64,000 bases of DNA from Streptomyces sp. NBC_00250 (GTDB taxonomy: Bacteria > Actinomycetota > Actinomycetes > Streptomycetales > Streptomycetaceae), in NCBI RefSeq assembly GCF_036192275.1, contig NZ_CP108088.1:5767501-5831500 (forward strand), read 5' to 3'. The position numbers and the translations under genes are program-made. Positions within the stretch are counted from its first letter, which is position 1. Each line of letters starts with the position of its first letter. Of the stretch, positions 50,854-59,465 are shown in pieces. The notes under the pieces were generated by a model. It ran no database searches and was not told the DNA's origin. It saw only the letters and a list, made by a program, of their open reading frames with translations.

Positions 50854-53502
50854 ATGACGGCATCGACCCCGAACCCCGCGGACTCCGGCGCGGCGGCCTC
50901 ACGTGACGCGGCCCGCACGGCGAGACGCCTGACGGACGGCAGCCTCCCCCGTACACCCCCTCCCCAGACCGCACCCCCGGGCACTCCGCCGACCCGGCAG
51001 GACGTGACGGCGGAGCCCGCTGCGGACGGTGCGGCGGCGGACGCGGCGGTGGGTGCGGTCGCGACCGTCGGTGCCGTGCCGCCGACACCGACCGCGGGTG
51101 ACACGCCGACAACCGCCCCGGACGGGGTGCCCGTACCCGCGGACGTCACGTCGGGCGGAGCGCCCGGCGCGGCGGCCCCCGCGCCGGAACCCCCCGCGGC
51201 GGGTGAGCGGACGGCGGCCTCGAACGACGCGGCGGCGTCCCCGGGGACGCCGCCGCGCCGGGTCCCGGTGTGGCCTGAGCCGGGCGCGCGAGGCGGCGGC
51301 GCGGCGGAGGCGGCGGCGCGGCCGGACGGCCCGACGGCGGCCGCCGACATGTCACCGGGCCAGTCGGGTCGGCCCGGACCGTCGGCCACGCCGGTCGTGG
51401 GTACGACGACGGGGGCGCCCGTCTCCTCGGGGCCCGCCCCGACGGACGAGGGCCGGACCCCGGCCGCGCACACCGGCCTCACGTCGCCCGGGCCGTCCGG
51501 GGACTCCGCCGGTCCGGTGCCAGCGGGCGGGTCGACTTCCGTCCCCGGCGGGTCGACTTCCGTGCAAAGCGGGTCGACTTCCGTCCCCGGCGGGTCGACC
51601 TCCGTCCCCGGCGGTCCGCAGACGGGTGCCCCGGCGAGGCATCCCGGCGCGTTGCCGGTCCGCCCGGTCGGGTCCGCTGCCGGTACGGCGACGGGTGCCC
51701 CGGCCCGTTCGGGTACCGCCCCGGTGGTCACCCGAGTCCAACCCGTCGTGCCCGCCTACCCCGGTACGCAGTCGGCACAGCCGACACAGCCGACACAGCT
51801 GTCACAGCCGACACAGTCAGCAGAGCCGGGCGACCCGGCGAGGCCTTCCGGGACGTCGGGCACCTCGGGAACCACCCCGGCCGTTCGGCCGGAGGCGGCA
51901 GGCGGCACCTCGCCCTCGCCCTCCGGTGCGGCCACGGCCACGGGCAAGCACGCCCGCCCCGCCGCCTCCTCCACCATCCCCCTCAAGGCCGCCGCCGTCA
52001 CCGTGCGGTCCGGTGGTCCTGCGCCGGTCCCCGTGGCGGTCACCGTGCCGACCACGACGCCCGGCGCCGAGCGCGGCGCCACGCCCGACTTCGGGCGGAT
52101 CGCCGGTGCCGGCGTCGGAGCCGTCGCCGTGCCCGTCGCCGCCGTCGTGCGGGTCGCGCGGCGGAGGAACGTGATCGGAGCCGAGACCACCGGCTCCATC
52201 CCGGTCCATCTGCTCTTCCGCGACGAGCCGGGGACCGCGGCGCCCCGCGCGGCGAGCGACGACGACGGCGGTCCCGACACCGTCGCCATGGCCGCGCCCA
52301 CACTGTCCAGGCCGAGCAAGGGTTCCGCGATCCCGGGCCCGTCGAAGATCCAGTCCCCGCCCCAGACCCAGTCCCAGTCCCAGACCCAGGTTCAGCCCGG
52401 GGCCGGCACCAAGCCCGGGAGCAAGGCCAAGTCCAGGCCGAAGCCCAAGCCCGCGCCGACGTCGCAGGACAAGGCGCTGCTGGGCAAGCCGCAGGGCAAG
52501 GCTCTGGACAGGGTGCATGACAAGGTGCATGACAAGGACCGGCCCAGGGCGCAGGACAAGGCCGCTGCCGCCGCCTCCCGGCCCGCGCCCAGCGCCGACC
52601 CCGCGCTCGTCGAGCGGCCGGGGCCGGTGCTGCCCGGCTGGGTGGGGGTGGTCGGCGGGGCCCTCGCGCTCGCCGGCTGCGCGGCGGTCGTGTGGTGGGC
52701 CGGGGCCGTGCCCGGAGAGGCGGCCAGGATGCTGCGGCTCCCGGAACGCCCGTACAACGGCATTCATCTCGGCCAGTGGGCGCTCCTCGCGCTCGGCGTC
52801 GTCCTCACCCTCTTCACGCTCGGCGGGCTCGGCCGCGGCCGGGTCGGCTACGCCTGGGTGCTGACCCTGTTCGGCGACTACCGGGGCACGGTCCGCCGCA
52901 CCGGACTGGTCTGGGTCAGTCCGCTCCTGCTGCGCCGCCGGGTCGACGTACGGCTCCGGCACTGGCGCAGTGAGCCGCTGTCGGCCGTCGACGCCAAGGG
53001 CACCGCGCTCGACGTCGTCGTGCTCGTGGTGTGGCGGGTGCGGGACACGGTCCGGGCGGCGCTCGGGGTCGACGGGCACGAGGACTACCTGCGGGAGCAG
53101 GTGGAGGCGGCGATGGCCCGGGTGCTGTCGCAGCTGCCTGCGGACGCCTTCCACGAGGACGCGCCGACGCTCCGGGACGCGGAGGCGGTCGGCGAGGCCC
53201 TGACGCGGATGCTGTCGGCGGAGTGCGCTCCGGTCGGTGTGGACGTGTTCTCGGCGCAGCCGACGCGGATCGAGTACGCCCCGGAGGTCGCGGCGGCGAT
53301 GACGCGGCGCCGGATCGCGGCGATCGACGCGAAGCACCGGGACAGTGTGCTGACGTCGGTGGTGGACGCGGTGGACGACGTGGTCCACCGGCTGACCAGT
53401 CGTGGTCTGGTGGAGCTCGACGACTACGAGCGCAAGGCGCTGGTCAAGGACCTGACGGTGGCGTTCTACACGGGTCGGACGGGTCCTGTAGAGGGGGCGT
53501 GA
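50854..53502 (+). CDS. SPFH/band-7 membrane protein with a 590-residue disordered N-terminus
   Basis: 882 residues from ATG 50854, chosen for its GAGGTGG site. Residues 1-590 are low-complexity Pro/Thr/Ala/Gly/Ser with several internal repeats. Two membrane helices follow (WVGVVGGALALAGCAAVVWW near 597; WALLALGVVLTLFTLGGLG near 640), then an SPFH domain: YRGTVRRTGLVWVSPLLLRR, LDVVVLVVWRVRDTVRAALG, EDYLREQVEAAMARVLSQ. SPFH proteins form membrane-associated rings. The enormous disordered cytoplasmic part is the odd feature. Probably co-transcribed with the preceding wall hydrolase. Confidence 0.8.
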   Translation: MTASTPNPADSGAAASRDAARTARRLTDGSLPRTPPPQTAPPGTPPTRQDVTAEPAADGAAADAAVGAVATVGAVPPTPTAGDTPTTAPDGVPVPADVTSGGAPGAAAPAPEPPAAGERTAASNDAAASPGTPPRRVPVWPEPGARGGGAAEAAARPDGPTAAADMSPGQSGRPGPSATPVVGTTTGAPVSSGPAPTDEGRTPAAHTGLTSPGPSGDSAGPVPAGGSTSVPGGSTSVQSGSTSVPGGSTSVPGGPQTGAPARHPGALPVRPVGSAAGTATGAPARSGTAPVVTRVQPVVPAYPGTQSAQPTQPTQLSQPTQSAEPGDPARPSGTSGTSGTTPAVRPEAAGGTSPSPSGAATATGKHARPAASSTIPLKAAAVTVRSGGPAPVPVAVTVPTTTPGAERGATPDFGRIAGAGVGAVAVPVAAVVRVARRRNVIGAETTGSIPVHLLFRDEPGTAAPRAASDDDGGPDTVAMAAPTLSRPSKGSAIPGPSKIQSPPQTQSQSQTQVQPGAGTKPGSKAKSRPKPKPAPTSQDKALLGKPQGKALDRVHDKVHDKDRPRAQDKAAAAASRPAPSADPALVERPGPVLPGWVGVVGGALALAGCAAVVWWAGAVPGEAARMLRLPERPYNGIHLGQWALLALGVVLTLFTLGGLGRGRVGYAWVLTLFGDYRGTVRRTGLVWVSPLLLRRRVDVRLRHWRSEPLSAVDAKGTALDVVVLVVWRVRDTVRAALGVDGHEDYLREQVEAAMARVLSQLPADAFHEDAPTLRDAEAVGEALTRMLSAECAPVGVDVFSAQPTRIEYAPEVAAAMTRRRIAAIDAKHRDSVLTSVVDAVDDVVHRLTSRGLVELDDYERKALVKDLTVAFYTGRTGPVEGA
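51529..51612. repeat. Four 21-bp tandem repeats in the SPFH gene
   Basis: Four units based on GGGTCGACTTCCGTCCCCGG plus C; the second is changed at its end and the fourth has one change. They encode GSTSVPG heptads. A second short tract (about 51778-51825) encodes QPTQPTQLSQPTQ. Confidence 0.85.
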
Positions 53503-53541
53503 AGGGATGGACATGTTCAACTTCCGTCCATACCTTGGTAC

Positions 53542-53555
53542 TTGGTCCAGACCAA
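53542..53555. promoter_or_regulatory. DasR-type operator upstream of the AA10 monooxygenase
   Basis: TTGGTC-CA-GACCAA is a perfect palindrome matching the DasR responsive element (core TGGTCTAGACCA), 77 bases before the gene's ATG. DasR represses chitin genes in streptomycetes and is released by glucosamine-6-phosphate. Confidence 0.8.
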
Positions 53556-53631
53556 AATCGGTACGTCGTAAGACCGCACGCGTGCGCGCACGGCCCAACG
53601 GAACTCCCCCACGTTCTCCTGGAGCGACAGC

Positions 53632-54225
53632 ATGCGCAAAAAGTCAGTCGGGTCGGCGGTGGTGGCGCTCGGCGTCGCCGGCGTCACCCTCTTCGCCACC
53701 GGTAGCGCCGGCAGCCACGGCTACACCGACTCGCCGATCAGCCGTCAGAAGCTCTGCGCCAACGGCACCGTGACCAACTGCGGCTCCATACAGTGGGAGC
53801 CCCAGTCGGTCGAGGGCCCCAAGGGCTTCCCCGCCGCCGGTCCCGCCGACGGCAAGATCTGTTCCGCCGGGCTCACGCAGTTCGCCGAGCTCGACGACCC
53901 CCGGGGCGGCGCGTGGCCCGCGACCCAGCTCTCGGCGGGGCAGAGCTACAGCTTCCGCTGGCAGTTCACGGCCCGGCACCGCACCACCGACTTCAAGTAC
54001 TACATCACCAAGAACGGCTGGAACCCGAGTCAGAAGCTGACCCGGGCCATGCTGGACCCCCAGCCGTTCCTGACCGTCCCCTACAACAACCAGCAGCCGC
54101 CGGCGACCCTCTCGCACTCCGGGACGATCCCGGCGGGCAAGACGGGCCGCCACCTGATCCTGGCGGTGTGGACGATCGCGGACACCGCGAACGCGTTCTA
54201 CGCGTGCTCGGACGTCAAGTTCTGA
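53632..54225 (+). CDS. AA10 lytic polysaccharide monooxygenase (chitin-active)
   Basis: 197 residues from ATG 53632. Signal peptide cleaves before His29 (GSAGS|HGYTDSPISRQ), giving the obligatory N-terminal His of the copper histidine brace. The second brace His is His116 (FTARHRTTDFKYY). The AA10 domain fills the whole mature protein, ending TANAFYACSDVKF, with Cys pairs. No carbohydrate-binding module. It oxidatively cleaves crystalline chitin (or cellulose) outside the cell. With the DasR-type site and the GH18 chitinase at 60878 it fits a chitin regulon. Confidence 0.93.
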   Translation: MRKKSVGSAVVALGVAGVTLFATGSAGSHGYTDSPISRQKLCANGTVTNCGSIQWEPQSVEGPKGFPAAGPADGKICSAGLTQFAELDDPRGGAWPATQLSAGQSYSFRWQFTARHRTTDFKYYITKNGWNPSQKLTRAMLDPQPFLTVPYNNQQPPATLSHSGTIPAGKTGRHLILAVWTIADTANAFYACSDVKF

Positions 54226-54262
54226 GGAGAGTCCTGACGCCCGGGTGACCCGGTGACCGTTC

Positions 54263-54291
54263 CTGACGGTTCATTTCTGATGAGTCGTCAG
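54263..54291. promoter_or_regulatory. Inverted repeat in the acyl-CoA ligase promoter
   Basis: CTGATGA-G-TCGTCAG (54277-54291) is a near-perfect palindrome 14 bases before the ATG, with another CTGACG at 54263-54268 forming a wider repeat with CGTCAG. Suited to a TetR-type repressor. Confidence 0.5.
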
Positions 54292-54305
54292 TTACAGTCC
54301 GGCCC

Positions 54306-56003
54306 ATGAGGGGTGCGGACACCGTCGCGGAACTCGTACGACGCCAATGGGGCGACCACCGGATCGGCCTGAGGGACGAGCACCACACCCTCACCCACCA
54401 CCAGGTCGCCGCGGGCGCCGCCGCGCGGGCCGCACTGCTCGTGGACCTGATGCCACCCCTGCCGGGGGGCGAGCCGCACCTCGGCATCCTGCTCGACAAC
54501 ACGCCGGAGTACCCGCTCTGGCTCAGCGCGGCGGCCCTCGCGGGGGCCGCCGTCGCCGGGATCAACCCCACCCGGCGCGGCGCCGAACTCGCCCGGGACA
54601 TCCGGCACACCGCATGCCGGATCCTGGTCACCCAGCGCGCCCACCTGCCGCTCCTCGACGGCCTGCCGCTGCCGGGGGTGCGCATCCTGGTCACGGACAC
54701 CGACGCCTACCGGGACCTCCTCGCCCCCTACGGGACCGCCCGCCCGGGCGACGCGCGCCTCGGCCCCGTACGGCCCGACAGCCGCTTCCTGCTCTCCTTC
54801 ACCTCCGGCTCGACGGGCGCGCCCAAAGCCGCGCTCTGCAGCCAGGGCCGGCTGGCCGCCGCGGGCGCCTCCCTCGTCTCCCACTTCGGCGTGGGGCGGG
54901 ACGACGTCCACTATGTCTGCATGCCGATGTTCCACGGCAACGCGGTGATCGCCGACTGGGCGCCCGCGCTCGCCGCCGGCGCCGGAGTGGCGCTACGGGC
55001 CCGCTTCTCGGCCTCCCGCTTCCTGCCGGACGTACGCCGGTTCGGTGCCACCTACTTCACCTACGTCGGCCGGGCGGTGCAGTACCTCCTGGCCACCCCG
55101 CCCGCCCCGGACGACCGGACGCACTCGCTGCGGCTCGGCTTCGGCACCGAGGCGGGGGCGGTGGACGCGGCCCGCTTCCGCGAACGCTTCGGAGTGCCGC
55201 TCATCGAGGGGTACGGCTCCTCCGAGGGAGGCGCGTCGATCCAGCGGACCCCGGACACGCCGACGGGCGCGATAGGCCGGGCCGCCGCGGGCGACGACCT
55301 GGCGGTGGTGGACGCGGAGACGGGCCGCGAGTGCGAGGCGGCCCGCTTCTCACCCACCGGCCGGCTCCTCAACGCCTCCGAGGCGGTCGGCGAACTCGTC
55401 AACCGGGGCCGCAGCCCCTTCGAGGGCTACTGGCGCAACCCGGAGGCGGAGGCGGCCCGGCTGCGCTCGGGGCACCCCCAGGCCGAAGGCTCTGGGGGAC
55501 GCTGGTACTGGACCGGCGACCTCTTCTACCGGGACGCGGACGGCTACCTCTACTTCGCGGGCCGTACGGACGACCGGCTGCGGGTCGACAGCGAGAACCT
55601 GGCGGCGGCCATGATCGAACACATCCTGGCCCGCTGGGACCGGGCCGCGGGGGTCGCGGTCTACGCGATACCGGACCCGGTGGCGGGGGACCAGGTCATG
55701 GCCGCGATCGCCCTGCGCGAGGGCGCGGTCTTCGAACCGGCGGAGTTCGCGACGTTCCTCGCCGCCCAGCAGGACCTGGGCACGAAGATGCCGCCGCGGT
55801 TCGTCCGGGTGATGCCCGAGCTCCCCCTCACGGCCACGAACAAGATCCACCGAGTGGCCCTGCGCCGCGCCTCCTTCCTCTGCGAGGACCCCGTCTGGTG
55901 GCGCCCGACCCCGACGTCCCCGTACGAACGGCTGACCGGCCCGACGACCGAAGCCCTCCGAGCGCAGTACACCCAGCAGGCCCGCGAACCCCACGCCCCC
56001 TGA
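54306..56003 (+). CDS. AMP-dependent acyl-CoA synthetase/ligase
   Basis: 565 residues from ATG 54306. ANL-superfamily motifs: P-loop LLSFTSGSTGAPKAALCSQG, VCMPMFHGNAV, LIEGYGSSEGG, WYWTGDLFYRDADGYLYFAG, then the C-terminal hinge and catalytic Lys in PLTATNKIHRVAL. Activates a carboxylic acid, probably a fatty or aromatic acid, as acyl-AMP then acyl-CoA. About six residues (HPQAEGSGG region) before the A8 motif are encoded by a hairpin repeat (55475-55498), normally absent in the family. Nothing else of the pathway is nearby. Confidence 0.88.
   Translation: MRGADTVAELVRRQWGDHRIGLRDEHHTLTHHQVAAGAAARAALLVDLMPPLPGGEPHLGILLDNTPEYPLWLSAAALAGAAVAGINPTRRGAELARDIRHTACRILVTQRAHLPLLDGLPLPGVRILVTDTDAYRDLLAPYGTARPGDARLGPVRPDSRFLLSFTSGSTGAPKAALCSQGRLAAAGASLVSHFGVGRDDVHYVCMPMFHGNAVIADWAPALAAGAGVALRARFSASRFLPDVRRFGATYFTYVGRAVQYLLATPPAPDDRTHSLRLGFGTEAGAVDAARFRERFGVPLIEGYGSSEGGASIQRTPDTPTGAIGRAAAGDDLAVVDAETGRECEAARFSPTGRLLNASEAVGELVNRGRSPFEGYWRNPEAEAARLRSGHPQAEGSGGRWYWTGDLFYRDADGYLYFAGRTDDRLRVDSENLAAAMIEHILARWDRAAGVAVYAIPDPVAGDQVMAAIALREGAVFEPAEFATFLAAQQDLGTKMPPRFVRVMPELPLTATNKIHRVALRRASFLCEDPVWWRPTPTSPYERLTGPTTEALRAQYTQQAREPHAP
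55475..55498. repeat. In-frame hairpin micro-repeat in the acyl-CoA ligase gene
   Basis: CCCCCAG-GCC-GAA-GGC-T-CTGGGGG: 7-bp arms, an inner 3-bp stem and a GAA loop. Same design as the element at 41717. Confidence 0.7.
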
Positions 56004-56167
56004 CGCCCATTCGCCCCCGTGGGGCCCGCGCCCCCGCCCCCGGGCGCGGCCGAGCGGGGCGCGGGACCACCACGGGGGCGGCGGGGCGGAGGTAGGGCCA
56101 GGGCTACCCCCGATGCACGGGGTCGGCCCATCGCCCGACGCGGCCCCCGGGCCTAACGTGGGGCCGC

Positions 56168-57472
56168 ATGGAACCCCGTACCCCCTGGCAGGCGCTCACC
56201 CGGCCCCGCTTCCCGCGCAGCTCCTGGCCCTGGCGGGCCGTCGCCTACCTGGTCAGCGGCGGGCTCGTCGGGGCCGCGGCCTGTGCCGTGTTCCTGCTCC
56301 TCGGGCTGTTCTCCGTGCTGCTCGTCGGGCTGCCCCTGCTCCTGCTCTCCGGCCTCGCCCTCGGCGGCATCGAGCGCCGTCGCCTCGGCCTCGTCGACCT
56401 CGATCCCGCCCCCGACCCGCACCGCGTCCCCACCGCACCCGGCCTCGCCGCCTGGCTCCGGCTGCGGGCGGGGGAGCAGGCGACCTGGCGGGAGTTCGCG
56501 TACGCCCTGCTCCTCGCCACCGTCCTGTGGCCGCTCGACGTCGTCGCGGTCGCCGTCGGCATCGGCCTGCCAGTCCTGCTCATCGGCGCTCCCGTCCAGC
56601 TGGCGATGGACGGCCAGGAGGCCAAGGTCGTCAAGGCGTACCTGGTGACCTCCTACCCCGAGGCCTTCGCCGCCGCCCTCCTCGGCGCGGTCCTCCTCGT
56701 CGCCCTCGCCTATCCGCTCGCCGCCGTCGCCGGGGCCCGCGCCGCCCTCGCCCGCGCCCTGATCACGCCCCGCGAGAGCGAACAGCGCGGCGCGATCGGT
56801 GAGGTCATCGCCTCCCGCGCCCGGCTCGTCGACGCCTTCGAGGCCGAGCGGCGCCGGATCGAGCGCGATCTGCACGACGGCGCCCAGCAGCGCCTGGTCG
56901 CCCTCACCATGACCCTGGGTCTCGCCCGCCTCGACGCCCCGCCGGGCGGCCCGCTCGCCGACCAGCTGGCGAAGGCGCACGCAGAGGCCGGGCAGGTCCT
57001 GACCGAGCTGCGCGAGCTGATCCACGGCATCCATCCGCAGGTCCTCGCCGACTACGGGCTGGGCCCGGCCCTGGCCGACGCCGCCGACCGGTCCGCGGTC
57101 CCCGTCGCCACGGACGTCGAGCTGCCCCGGCTGCCGGAGTCCGTGGAGAGCGCGGGGTACTTCGCCGGCTGCGAGGCCCTCGCCAACATCGGCAAGCACA
57201 GCGGCGCGAGCCGGGCCCGGATCACCGCCCGGCACGCGGACGGTGTCCTGAGGATCGACGTCGAGGACGACGGACGCGGCGCCGCGGACCCGGCCGGGGG
57301 CAGCGGCCTCACCGGACTCGCCGACCGGCTCGCCGTCCTCGATGGCACACTGACGATCATGAGCCCGCCGGGCGGGCCGACCCTCCTCCGAGTGGAGATC
57401 CCGTGCCCCGCACTGACCGAAAGCTCCGTGTCGTCCTCGCCGAGGACAGCGTCCTCCTCCGGGAGGGACTGA
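56168..57472 (+). CDS. NarL-type sensor histidine kinase
   Basis: 434 residues from ATG 56168. Four membrane helices in two pairs (residues 25-65 and 115-205). HisKA_3 phosphoacceptor ERRRIERDLHDGAQQRLVAL, HATPase with CEALANIGKHSGAS, DVEDDGRGAAD and GSGLTGLADRLAVLDG. No extracytoplasmic sensor domain to speak of, so it probably senses the membrane state. Overlaps the response regulator by 70 bases in another frame. Confidence 0.92.
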   Translation: MEPRTPWQALTRPRFPRSSWPWRAVAYLVSGGLVGAAACAVFLLLGLFSVLLVGLPLLLLSGLALGGIERRRLGLVDLDPAPDPHRVPTAPGLAAWLRLRAGEQATWREFAYALLLATVLWPLDVVAVAVGIGLPVLLIGAPVQLAMDGQEAKVVKAYLVTSYPEAFAAALLGAVLLVALAYPLAAVAGARAALARALITPRESEQRGAIGEVIASRARLVDAFEAERRRIERDLHDGAQQRLVALTMTLGLARLDAPPGGPLADQLAKAHAEAGQVLTELRELIHGIHPQVLADYGLGPALADAADRSAVPVATDVELPRLPESVESAGYFAGCEALANIGKHSGASRARITARHADGVLRIDVEDDGRGAADPAGGSGLTGLADRLAVLDGTLTIMSPPGGPTLLRVEIPCPALTESSVSSSPRTASSSGRD

Positions 57473-58065
57473 TCGGGCTCCTGGCCCGCTTCGGCCACGA
57501 GGTCGTCGCCGCCGTCGGCGACGCCGACGCCCTGCGCGAGGCGGTGACCGCCCACGACCCGGACATCGTCGTCACCGACGTCCGGATGCCGCCCGGTTTC
57601 CAGGACGAGGGGCTGCGCGCCGCGGTCGCGCTCCGCGCCGAGCGGCCCGCGCTGCCGGTCCTCGTGCTCAGCCAGTACGTGCAGCGCAGCTACGCCGCCG
57701 ACCTCCTCGACGCGGGCGACGGCACCGGCGTCGGCTATCTGCTCAAGGACCGGGTCGGTCAGGTGGAGGAGTTCCTCGACGCGCTGACCCGGGTCGCGGA
57801 CGGCGGGACGGTCGTCGATCCCGAGGTCGTCCGGCAGCTGCTGCGCCGGCACCGCGATCCGCTGGAGGCCCTGACCCCGCGCGAGCGCGAGGTCCTCGGC
57901 CTGGTCGCGGAGGGGCATTCCAACGGGGCGATCGCCCGCCGCCTGGTCGTCACCGAGGCCGCCGTCGGCAAGCACATCGGCAACATCCTGGCGAAGCTGG
58001 ACCTGCCGCCGGCCGACGACACCCACCGCCGGGTCCTCGCCGTCCTGACCTACCTCCGGGCCTGA
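57403..58065 (+). CDS. LuxR/NarL-family response regulator
   Basis: 220 residues from GTG 57403, inside the kinase's 3' end. Receiver domain with acidic pocket AEDS, phosphoacceptor Asp in DIVVTDVRMPPG, and Lys in YLLKDRVG. Output domain LTPREREVLGLVAEGHSNGA with HTH AIARRLVVTEAAVGKHIGNI. Partner of the preceding kinase. A hairpin terminator follows at 58081. Confidence 0.93.
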   Translation: MPRTDRKLRVVLAEDSVLLREGLIGLLARFGHEVVAAVGDADALREAVTAHDPDIVVTDVRMPPGFQDEGLRAAVALRAERPALPVLVLSQYVQRSYAADLLDAGDGTGVGYLLKDRVGQVEEFLDALTRVADGGTVVDPEVVRQLLRRHRDPLEALTPREREVLGLVAEGHSNGAIARRLVVTEAAVGKHIGNILAKLDLPPADDTHRRVLAVLTYLRA

Positions 58066-58080
58066 CGGAGAAGGGCACGA

Positions 58081-58110
58081 AAAAGCCCCCCGCTTCCGCG
58101 AGGGGCTTCT
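58081..58110. terminator. Bidirectional terminator between response regulator and tRNA-Lys
   Basis: AAGCCCC (58083-58089) pairs with GGGGCTT (58102-58108), inner CGC/GCG, loop TTCC. Read on the minus strand it ends in TTTTT, serving tRNA-Lys copy 2; on the plus strand it serves the kinase/regulator pair. Confidence 0.85.
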
Positions 58111-58118
58111 TCCGTCTG

Positions 58119-58192
58119 TGCGCCGCCAGGGACTCGAACCCCGGACCCGCTGATTAAGAGTCAGCTGCTCTAACCAACTGAGCTAGCGGCGC
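58119..58192 (-). tRNA. tRNA-Lys (anticodon CTT), copy 2
   Basis: Identical in all 74 nt to the copy at 49200-49273, same orientation. Upstream bases CTGTCAGCAGGC are also shared, then the flanks diverge. Anticodon arm CTGACTCTTAATCAG. CCA is not encoded. Confidence 0.96.
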
Positions 58193-58303
58193 CTGCTGAC
58201 AGAGAAAATACTACCTGGTCCCGCGGGGTGCTCATGACCACCCCGCGCGACCGGGCCGTGAGGACCCTCGAATGGCTCGGCGGAACGCCCTCGGAGGCCC
58301 GCC

Positions 58304-59062
58304 TCAGATCGCCAGCGCCATGACCACCGGAGCGGCCCGCCGGTTCAGCGTGTCGGCCGCCGAGCGCAGCCGGTGGGCGTGCTCGATCGGCAGGGAGAGT
58401 GCGAGGCAGCCCACGGCGGAGCCCGCCGTCAGCGGTACGGCCGCGCAGACCGTGCCCACCGCGTACTCCTGGAGGTCGAGCACCGGGACGGTCGGCGGCT
58501 GGCTGTCCAGCTTGGAGAAGAGGATCCGCTCGCTGGTGATCGTCCGGGAGGTCAGCCGGGCGATCTTGTGCCGGGACAGGTGGTCCCGCCGTCCGTTCTG
58601 GTCGAGCTGGGTGAGCAGGCACTTGCCGACCGCGCTGGCGTGCGCGGCCGAGCGGAAGTCCACCCACTCGTTGACCTTGGGTGTGCGCGGACCGTCGGCG
58701 AACTGGGTGATCTTCACCTCGCCGTCGATGTACCGGCTGATGTAGACCGCGGCGCCGACGGAGTCGCGCAGCTCGGTCAGGGTCTCCTGGAGCTTCGCCT
58801 CCAGGGCCTCGCGGCGGGTCATGCCGGAGCCGAGGAGGACGAGGGAGTCCCCGATCACGTACGCGCCGTCGGCGACCTGCTCGACGTACCCCTCACGGCG
58901 GAGCATGAGGAGCAGCGAGGAGAGGTGGGCGACGGGCAGGCCCGCTTCGCGCGCGATCTGGACGTCCGTCACTCCGCCACCGTGCCGTGAGATCGTCTCG
59001 AGGACGCGCAAGGCGTATTGCACCGAGTGGAACGGCGCGGTGGGCTCGGGCTTCAGCGCCAC
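58304..59062 (-). CDS. IclR-family transcriptional regulator
   Basis: 252 residues from GTG 59062. N-terminal winged helix (VQYALRVLETISRHGGGVTD; ARE-AGLPVAHLSSLLLMLRR region). The ligand domain has GAAVYISRYIDGEVKITQFA, AAHASAVGKCLLTQL, and SVGCLALSLP-like AVGCLALSLP near the end. It senses an unknown small acid. Possible targets are itself or the LLM monooxygenase, which is divergent across a 400-base gap. Confidence 0.9.
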   Translation of the reverse strand: MALKPEPTAPFHSVQYALRVLETISRHGGGVTDVQIAREAGLPVAHLSSLLLMLRREGYVEQVADGAYVIGDSLVLLGSGMTRREALEAKLQETLTELRDSVGAAVYISRYIDGEVKITQFADGPRTPKVNEWVDFRSAAHASAVGKCLLTQLDQNGRRDHLSRHKIARLTSRTITSERILFSKLDSQPPTVPVLDLQEYAVGTVCAAVPLTAGSAVGCLALSLPIEHAHRLRSAADTLNRRAAPVVMALAI

Positions 59063-59465
59063 GGTTTCCCCCTACCAGGTTGTGACCGCAAGCTTTCGTA
59101 CCACGATAGCCGCCAAGCACCGTTTACGGGGCGGCTGTTGGCGAGAATGATGCGGAGCATCCGGCCTCTGGCCTTGGGCGCACCACTCTGGCATATGCCC
59201 TGGTCATGAGTGCTCCGCAGAGTGTCAGGTCAGGGCTGTGTGCGAGGGCGTTCGCGTAGGTGTTCGGCTCCTGGAGAACGGGAGATTTTTTACGGGGAAG
59301 CGGACGCGGTGACGGCACTTGCGGTGGCCGAGAAGCACCGGGCGGGGACCGGAATAAACGGAGACACCCTCCTGTTGTCAACGAGTCCAAGCCGATTCAC
59401 GGGTCCGTACGTGTGCCTCACGGGTCCGTGACGAGTCCGTACGTGTGCCGAGGAGGGTCCCGAAG
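59063..59465. promoter_or_regulatory. 403-base divergent intergenic region with a spaced direct repeat
   Basis: GTCCGTACGTGTGCC occurs at 59403-59417 and again, unchanged, at 59435-59449, 32 bases apart (three helical turns). A third GGGTCCGTG lies between. They end 17 bases before GTG 59466. A weak CTCC/GGAG hairpin followed by ATTTTTT is near 59268-59291. No gene is supported here. Confidence 0.5.

Noticed and set aside
59268..59291. Intrinsic terminator with T6 run
   Set aside because: Stem is only four base pairs (CTCC/GGAG) and no gene ends nearby.
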